A DNA stretch of 64,000 bases from the NCBI RefSeq assembly GCF_003293675.1, contig NZ_CP029984.1, forward strand, positions 1,054,043 through 1,118,042, read 5' to 3'. The position numbers and the translations under genes are program-made. The notes beneath the pieces were generated by a model, which was not told where the DNA came from, searched no databases, and saw only the letters and a list, made by a program, of their open reading frames with translations. Positions 55,780 through 64,000 of this stretch are shown in pieces. Origin of the DNA: Gardnerella leopoldii. GTDB lineage: Bacteria; Actinomycetota; Actinomycetes; Actinomycetales; Bifidobacteriaceae. The stretch's first letter is position 1. Each line of letters starts with the position of its first letter.

Positions 55780-58700
55780 TGGCAAATAACACTCGCAAAA
55801 AGCTCTCTAGCAAAAAAGCTACGAGCGCATTTGCAAACACATGCGCATATTACGCAGCAAAAACGAACGCAACTTCCGCGTCTGCTACCATGCGCAAGGT
55901 GTCATTGAGCACACTTGCCACAGTTCTTACTGCCGCCACTTGCTTAGGCGGTCAGCCAATCCTCGCATCCTCTAATATTCTTCTTCCTCCAACTACGGCA
56001 GCTTTTGCGCAAGAAGTGCGTAGCGCAGACACTACTACTCCTTGGTTGCACACGCCAAATATTCTTGAGTTCCAGAGGTATCGCTTTGCTAACAGCAATG
56101 GAAACACTGGTTCAACAGCCGATTTAGGTGAATACGATAACACCACCAAGAAATCGGATATGTACGCACATCTTGAAAAGAACGGAAACGACCAATACCT
56201 AGTCTTCGATGTGTTCTTTAACAACGATGGTAAATCTATGGTCACCCATTCTACACAACACCAATATATGTGGCAGATTCCTTATGCAATTGCAGATTTA
56301 AATAGTAACGGTTCTTACAAAGGTGACACATTAAGCAATGTTTCCTTTGATTTCTATAAACGCAATCAAGCTAATCCACAAATGACAAATGCTGTTCTTT
56401 CACGCGACATTAGCTTGTTCGAAAAAGATAATAGTAAATCATTTGTTACTGGTTTCTTAGGAAGAGATAATGATCACAATGGTTCTATCTATTTGTATAC
56501 CTTAGGTATACGTATGGGAGCCAGCAACAGACAAGATTTGAATGCTACTTTCCACAACAATGCAGGCGACGGAGTCATTAGCAATGCTACAACACTGAAA
56601 GGTGTTTACAGTAAGTACAGTTATGGCATTGGTTTAAGAACCACAAACGTCAACTACGCAGTACACATGCATTGCAAAGTAAAATTACGTCAAGGAGTCA
56701 CTCTTGAGGACATTCAAGATGCTTATACATTAGCAAATACGAGTAGTTATGGAACTACTACTAACTCCGCATATACATTTATTTCTGGTCGCGAGCGCTG
56801 GAGTGAACCAAATCTTAAGCGCACAAAAAGCGATAAAATCCCTCCAAAGCTGTATTTGAACGGCAAGGAGATTGGCGATAAAGACAACAACAGCATAACC
56901 GTATATCAGGGAGATATTCCTACAATCACTTTCGGCACATCAGATGACAGCGGAAAGGTTAATAGCTTCTCAGTTAACGGTCTTCCTAACGGTAAGGGCG
57001 ATGTCACTGAAAACAGTAATGGCATGGAAGCAACTGAAGCTAAGCATCACAACCATGTTGTTAGTAGAATTAAGTTTGAATATAAGAACGGCAATACGCC
57101 AGCAAATACTGACTACACGGTTACTGTCTCTGCAACCGACGCTTCTGGAAACAAAGTAGAAAAGAAAGTTACAGTACATCTTAAGAACCTGAACCAGAAG
57201 TATTCTTCGCCAACCGCTACCCCAATTACTGTTGATTGGGGGCATAAGCTTACTGAAGATGATTTAAAACCTCATGTTACTGGCATTACGGGCGGCGGTA
57301 AGCTTGTTTTTAATGACTTCCCACAAACCAACATTCCAAAAGAATACTTTAATGGAAAAGATACTCTCCAAAACAACGCATCTGCAAAAGTTGTATACTC
57401 CGACAATTCATATCATGTTGTTACGATTCCTGTAAACATTAGGAAACCACTCGCTTTGCAACACAAGAGCGAGCTGAAAGATCACGAAGTTAAAGTAAAT
57501 GTTGGCGACACTCTTACTAAAACAGGAAACAAGGTTGACGCTAAGAAATATCTCGGCTTAACAGATAACGAAGTTAAAAATAAGAAAATCAAGAGCGCAG
57601 AGTGGGTTAATGGCGAACCTTCCACAGATGTTGCCGGAAAGAAAACTTACACTGCTAAAGTCACGTTTAACGACGGCAGTACTGCGGAAGAAAAGGTTAC
57701 TTTTACAGTTAAGCCTAAGAAACCTACAATTGAGACTGATTTGACTGGTGTTGCAGGCGTAAAGGGCACGGAAGTTGTAGTTGATGCTGGTCCTGGCACA
57801 GCTGGAAGCACTGTAACGCTTAAAGATAGCAAGGGCAATCAAATTGGAACTGGAAAAGTTGGCAACGATGGCAAAGTTACGATTACAGTTGCTAACGGCA
57901 TTCCTGAAGGAAATATTACTGCAGTAACTACTACTGCAGATTCCGTAAGTTCTGAAGAAAGCGACGCTAAAAACGCTAGTAAAGACAATACTGCTCCAAC
58001 ACTTACTGGTCCTAATAGCGTTACAGTAAAAGTTGGCGAAGATCTTAAGATTAATCTTATTGCAAAAGATGATGTAAAGATTGAGTCTATTGACACAGCA
58101 ACAGCAACTACAGCATTTTCTGGAACTGATTTCAATAAAATTATTGCTAACATGTCTCGTGCAAAAACTGCCTACACGAAGAATACTAATACAGAAAAAG
58201 AGTTTACGTACAGCTTCTCCGGCTTTAAGCCTGAAGAAGTTGGCACTTATACTCTTACGTTCTCCGCAACTGATGCTGCTGGTAACAAAGTAGAAAAAAC
58301 TGTGGCTGTAAAAGTGGAGAAAAAAGAAGACATTAAGTCAAAGAATATTACTGTTGACTTAGGTCACCAGCTAGACGACAAAGATGCAAAGAAAGCTATT
58401 GCCAATAGTCGCAAGCTTCCAAAAGGGACTACGTTTGCTTGGGCAAAGAATGGCAAACCGGACACTTCCACTGTTGGCAAAGAAAAGCATGGAAACGTTA
58501 TTGTAACTATTCCTACTAACGACAAAAATCACCCACGCGTTGAAACTGTTGACGTTAAGGTAACTGTTAGGGATAACGAAAGTCCTAAAGTTGCGATTCA
58601 GCAAAAGGACGAAGGTGGTACATATAACACCATTAATGGCACATATCCAGATGGTCCAAAACACGCACAAGTATTCACTATAACTACGTACCGCGGCGAT

Positions 58701-61700
58701 AAGAACGATATTAAGATTACTTCAACAGACAACAGTGGCAACGTTACAACTTTGACGTTGAAGCCATCTGTTCCAGGCGAAACAACTGGCACAACTACCG
58801 GAGACGGCACAACTGCAAAACCTAAGACTTTGACTCTTAACAATATAACGCCAATCAACACTAATCCTGACACGTATACACGTACCTTAATGGCGGTGGA
58901 TCCTTCGGGCAATACTACTGAAGTTACTGTGAAGTTTATTGTTAAAACACAGTCCGAGAAATATGGTGAAGTTAAAAACAATCCTGTGACGTACAACATG
59001 AGCGACGGCACAAAGCATCCAGATCCTAAGAGCGGTATTAATGCAGATGATCTAAAGAAACTACCTAGCGACGCTACTTACTCTTGGATTAAGGAGCCTG
59101 ATTGGAATAAGCCTGGCGAGCAGAAAGATGCTAAAGTTCGCATAACATTTAAGGATGGCTCAACTAAAGACGTTACTACAACCGTTACCGTTAAGGACAA
59201 TATTGCGCCTGTTATTAACACACCTAGTACCAATAAGGCAAAGAGAGCAGATACCGATAAAACACCTGAATACTACCAGTTCAAGGTGCATAAGGGCAAG
59301 CAGTTCAGCATTGATATCAACGCTTATGACAACAGCGGAAAGATTAAGAGTGCGGAATTTGGTTCGGCTTTGCCTAAGGAAATAACTGGCAGCAAGATTA
59401 GTATCACTGATAAAGATAAGAATTCTGCGGAAAAGCCTGCAAAAATTACTATTACAGGTACTGCTAATCGCGCTAATAATACGAATCCTGATGCAAACAA
59501 GTGGTCTCGTGATCTTGTTGTTAAAGACGAAGCTGGCAATACGTCCAAGATAAAGGTTCAGATTTCCGTATACACGGATGCTGAAGAACACAATGCCACT
59601 GCCAAGCAAGTCGATAATCCTAAGGATAACAACGCAATTACCAACGCGATTACCATAACAAAATATGACAATCCAAATACGCCAATCAAAAAAGACGGCA
59701 TAACATTTGATGTTGGCAATATTCCTACTAAGAATGGAAATTACACTATTCCTGTAACAATTCATTACCCAGATAAGTCAACAGAAAAAGTGGAAGTTCC
59801 TGTAAAAATTCAGAAAGATTCAAACGATTTTGAGCCTGAAGGCAAAACAATTGAAGTGTCTTGGCACTCTAGTGCGGAAGAATTGAAGAAAAAGGTTACG
59901 TCCTTTGGTGACAACAACGGTCTTAAGTGGAAAAGTACAACAAAACCCGACGATAAAAATAAGCCAACGGTAACTATCGTAAACAACAGTTCCGTTCCAA
60001 GCACCGATAAACCTGGCGAGAGCCAAGTACAAGTTAAGGTTACGTATTCGGATGGATCTAGTGACGTTGCAACAGTAACTGTTAAGGTGCTGAATCCACA
60101 AAGCGAAACTTATACGCCAGAAGGTCAAACGATTAAGGTTGACTACAGTAAGACGAAGAATAATGATATATCCAGCAAGATTACTGATATTGGCACTGGT
60201 AATGGCATTAAGCTAAAGAAGAATGGCGAAACTGCAGAGCTTACAAAGCTTCCAGATGGTGCAAGTATTGCTATTGATGACGAGGCTAAGACTGTTCCAG
60301 ATGGCACTCAGCCTGGCGATTTCAATATTCCTGTAACCATTACATATAAGGATGGCTCTAAGAGCCATGCAACGGTAACCGTTAAGGTTGGCGAGCCTCA
60401 GAATAAGAAGTATGAGCCAAATAAGCCTGATGGAATCAACGTTGGATATGGTAAAACCAAACCTTCTGATGATGACATCATTGCTAAAGTCAAGTTTGAC
60501 GATAACAACAAACCACCAACTGGTACAACAATTACTGTTGATAAAGATCAAACATCTATCGACACTAAGACTCCTGGAACCGTAAACGTTAAGGTTACTG
60601 TTAAGTATCCTGACGGTTCTGAGGATCACGTGGAAGTTCCTGTAACAGTTGGCAATCCAGATAACGAGACCTACAAGCCAAGTGCAGAAGCTATCAACAA
60701 GAAGCGCGGAGCGGAAGCACCTACTGCTGATGACATTAAGAATGCTGTAAAGATTCCTACGGTTGATGGTAAAACTCCAGATAAGAACAAAACAACAGTA
60801 GAACTTGTAGATTCAAAGGCTCCTCTTCCAACTACAGATAAGACTGGCACAACTAACGTACCCGTTAAGGTCACCTACCCAGATGGTTCCAGCACTGTTG
60901 TGCAAGTGCCTGTAGTAGTTACAGATACCGATGCCACTGCGAACACTCCTGCAGTTGACCCTGTGGAAGAGCCGTATGGCACCAGCAGAGACAAGACCAA
61001 GGAAGCTGTTAAGAAGGCTGTAACTGTTCCTGATTGGCCAAAAGATTCAAAGAAACAGCCAACAGTCACTATCACAAGCACCGATAAGGATATTCCAGAC
61101 GGCAATACACCTGGCACCTATCATGTAAATGTAGATGTTCAATATCCTGACAAAACTGTTGATAAAGTTACTGTTGATGTGACTATTAAGAACAAGCAGT
61201 CGGATACTTTCGAGCCAACAGCAAAGCCTGTTGTTAAGCCGTATGGCACTCCTGTAAACCCTGTTGACGTAACAGGCAGTGTAACTGTTCCTCATTGGCC
61301 AGAAGCAGACAAGAGTCAGCTAAAGATTGAGTTGAACGATCCTAACCAGACTTTGCCAGATGGTAAGACTCCTAAAACCGTAAACGTTAAGGTTAAAGTC
61401 ACCTACCCAGATGGCACGACTGACATTGTTGATGTTCCAGTAACTATTAGCAACAAGCAGTCTGAACTTTACCCACCTAAGGCAGATAGCATTACCAAGA
61501 ATAATGGCGAAAAGACTTCAGAAGAAGAAATTATCGGCAAAGTAAGCGTTCCTACTTGGCCAGCAGGCGAAAAAAATAAGCTAACTTACTCTATTGCTGA
61601 TGGCGATAAGGATAAGATTCCTGCTGGAGATAAGGCTGGCAAGTTTGAAGTGCCTGTAACAATTACGTATCCGGATGGATCAAAAACCGTGATCAACGTG

Positions 61701-64000
61701 CCTGTAATTATTAAGGCTCCAACTGCTACACCGCAAGTTGTGACTGTGCCAAAGGATGCGGAACCTAAGCCAGAAGACATGATTTCCAATAAGGATAAGT
61801 TCCCTGATGGAACCACCTTCGAGTGGAATAAAGACAGCAAGCCAGATACTTCTTCGGAAGGAACAGGCAAGCAAGGCAAGGTCGTAATAACAGTTCCAGG
61901 TCAAGATTCTGTGGAAGTGCCTGTAACAGTGAACGTTGTTGACCCAAGTGCTCCACAAATCAACGTGCCGCAAGGTAAGGATTTGCCAAAGCCTGAAGAT
62001 GTAATTAATGATTCCACCGATAAGAACAAATACCCACAAGGCACTAAGTTCGAGTGGAGTAAGGAAGATACACCAGATACCAAGAATCCTGGCATGAAGA
62101 ATGGCAAGATTATTGTCACTATTCCAGGTCAAAAGCCTGTGGAAGTGCCTGTAACAGTGAACGTTACACCAACTCCAGAAGCGAATGTTGTTAATGTGAA
62201 GGTTGGCGACAACCTTCCAGACGCATCGAAGGGTATCGCTAATAAAGATAAGTTCCCTGAGGGAACCACCTTCGAGTGGAAGAAAGATGCTGCTCCAAAG
62301 ACCGACAAGCCAGGCACCGCTACCGGCACTGTGCTCGTTCATATCCCAGGTGTGAAAGATCCAGTGGAAGTAACAGTTACTGTGAACGTAAATCCTGCGC
62401 CTATAGCGAAGGAAACCACCGTCCCACAGAACAGCGATCCAGATCCTAAGAACAGCATTGATAATAGCAAAGATCTCCCGAAGGGAACCACCTTCGAGTG
62501 GAAGAAAGATGCTGCTCCAAAGACCGACAAGCCAGGCAATACTACTGGCACTGTGATTGTCAAGATTCCAGGGCAAGATCCTCAAGAAGTGACTGTAAAA
62601 ATTACTGTTACAGCATCTCCTGAAGGAAAAGACGTAACCGTGCTGCAAAAGACTGACGGCAAGGATACCACTCCTCAGCCAAAGGATGTTATTAATAATC
62701 TACCTAAGGATGCTAGTATTTCTTGGAAGAAGAAGCCTGATACGTCAAAGACTGGCAACCAACCAGGCGTTGTGACCGTTAGAGTGCCAGGCGAGCCAGA
62801 TGTTGACATTTCAGTCAATGTGTTCGTTGTGCCAAATCCAAAAGGCAAGACGGTAAACGTGCAAAAAGACTCCGCTTTGCCGGATCCAAAAGACATGATT
62901 GCCAATAATGGTGACTTCCCTGAGAAAACCACATTTACTTGGGCAACTAACGGTAAGCCATCAACGTCTAGTACTGGTGAGCAAACTGGAACTGTTGTTG
63001 TAAATATTCCGGATATTACAACTCCTGTGAATGTAACAGTAAAAGTAAACGTTGTGGATAAAGACAAGCCATTTATCAACGATGACAAAGCCGAGAACAC
63101 ACCAGATAAGCCTGATAAGACCACTATTACTGGTAAAACTCATCCAGGAAACACCGTAACTGTCAAAGACAAAGACGGTAAGACTGTTGGTACTGGAACT
63201 GCTAACAAAGACGGAAACTTCACTATCGAAATCGATAAGAAGGATCCTGGTACAAAACTCGAGCTTGTTCCAAGCAAGGGTAATAACGAAGGCACTCCAG
63301 TAGAAGTAAAAGTTACTGCTAAACCACAAAAGCCAAAGATTACGGTACCAACCGACGATCACAAGAACGGCGGAAACGTAACTGTAACACCGCCACACGG
63401 CGATGAAAACGTTGTCAAGATTGTGATTAACGACAAGCCAAATCCGCTTAACGGTCCAGAAAATCCAGAACAGACAATTATTATCAAGAAGGGTGATGAC
63501 GGCACGTGGAAGATTGACGGAGACACTCCAGAAGGTGTAACTGTTGATCCGCAAACTGGCGTTGTTACGATTCCAGCAAAAGACTTGGAAGACGGTAGCA
63601 CTATTACTGCAGTAGCTAAGAACAAGACGGATAAACCATCTGATCCTGCTACTGCTGTAACCGGCTTTAAGACTCCGCAGATTACCAAGCAAACGCTAAA
63701 AGACAATCCAGATGATTCTACTAAGCAAATCATCACTGGAAAGACGCTTCCAGGCGCGAAGGTAATTGTTACCGACGAAAAGGGCAAGGAAATAGGAAGT
63801 GGCGTTGCAGATAAAGATGGCAACTTCACTATTACTATCCCGAAGCAAAAGCCTGGTGCTATCGTCACCCTCACGCCAACCAATGGTAAGGGTGACGGCG
63901 CAAAGACGGGTGATAGCGTAAATATTACTATCGGCGGAAATATTACTAAGCCAAAGATTGACACTCCAACCAATGGTGGCGCTAGCGTAACGCCGGATCT
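55780..64000 (+). CDS. Giant Rib/YPDG-repeat surface adhesin (truncated by window edge)
   Basis: At least 2,740 residues, open to the right edge, so no LPXTG anchor can be seen. AAGGGG lies 6 nt before the ATG. A long signal peptide (about 1-80) has a hydrophobic core LSTLATVLTAATCLGG and a likely cut after TTAAFA. A unique N-terminal region (about 85-350) follows, perhaps the binding head. Then come Ig-like and cadherin-like repeats (to about 1300), Rib/YPDG repeats of about 88 residues (about 1120-1965; TYPDGSS, KYPDGSE, TYPDGTT), a set with TFEWKKD (about 2010-2400, period about 74-75) and Ig-like repeats with GKTxPG...KDGNFTI (from about 2450). It should act in adhesion or biofilm formation at the cell surface. 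Confidence 0.9.
62261..62538 (+). repeat. Identical segment in two neighbouring adhesin repeats
   Basis: About 56 bp starting GGGAACCACCTTCGAGTGG at 62261 recur without change at 62483, 222 bp (74 codons) later. The neighbouring copies of the same domain are more diverged, pointing to recent duplication or gene conversion. Confidence 0.85.

Noticed and set aside
57558..63973. Many minus-strand frames opposite the giant adhesin
   Set aside because: Fragmented, valine-rich shadows of the repetitive plus-strand gene.

Overview
The window is a chromosomal segment of a low-to-moderate G+C actinobacterium of the family Bifidobacteriaceae, most likely Gardnerella. This rests on recognition of the protein families and gene order (RNase J, an AdnAB-type helicase-nuclease pair, rpoB-rpoC, UPF0237/UPF0210, prs), the A/T-rich intergenic DNA, and a giant Rib/YPDG-type surface protein. 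It was not confirmed by a database search. No phage, integrase, transposase or CRISPR array was seen.

Layout. 1-13.5 kb: the N-terminal part of RNase J (running off the left edge), an MFS transporter, a GNAT acetyltransferase, the coupled adnA-adnB pair and a Pr6Pr-type membrane protein, all on the minus strand. 13.7-16.4 kb: thiamine salvage, with a TPP riboswitch in front of a ThiM-ThiE fusion and thiD converging on it. 16.4-17.1 kb: a cluster of structured repeats including a 181-bp tandem duplication. 17.1-24.8 kb: rpoC and rpoB. 25-33 kb: trmL, mutY, a membrane-anchored unknown, UPF0210 and its ACT-domain partner, prs, an EamA transporter, rfbB and tRNA-Ser.

33.5-51.1 kb is a cell-surface glycan locus. 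It has UDP-galactopyranose mutase (glf), a GlfT2-like galactofuranosyltransferase, a Wzm/Wzt-type ABC exporter, two GT2 glycosyltransferases, two polytopic GT-C-like proteins, and a lic-type phosphocholine set: a HTH-LicC-LicA fusion, a LicB-like permease and a LicD-like transferase. Read together, these genes predict a galactofuranose-containing polysaccharide exported by the ABC route and decorated with phosphocholine made from imported choline. This is the most interesting system in the window.

51.4-64 kb: a secreted GH25 muramidase with six 52-residue LGFP-like repeats, tRNA-Gly, acpS, a DUF4190-type membrane protein, and the first 2,740 codons of a giant Rib/YPDG surface protein. A run of ten C residues lies about 220 bp upstream of that gene, a likely phase-variation switch.

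Non-coding highlights: (i) a 90-bp two-hairpin element present twice in opposite orientations with compensatory base changes; (ii) a second dispersed long-hairpin repeat with covarying stems (15.4, 16.6-17.0 and 51.1 kb); (iii) four genes whose ATG lies exactly 7 nt after a -10-like hexamer with no Shine-Dalgarno sequence, suggesting leaderless mRNAs.
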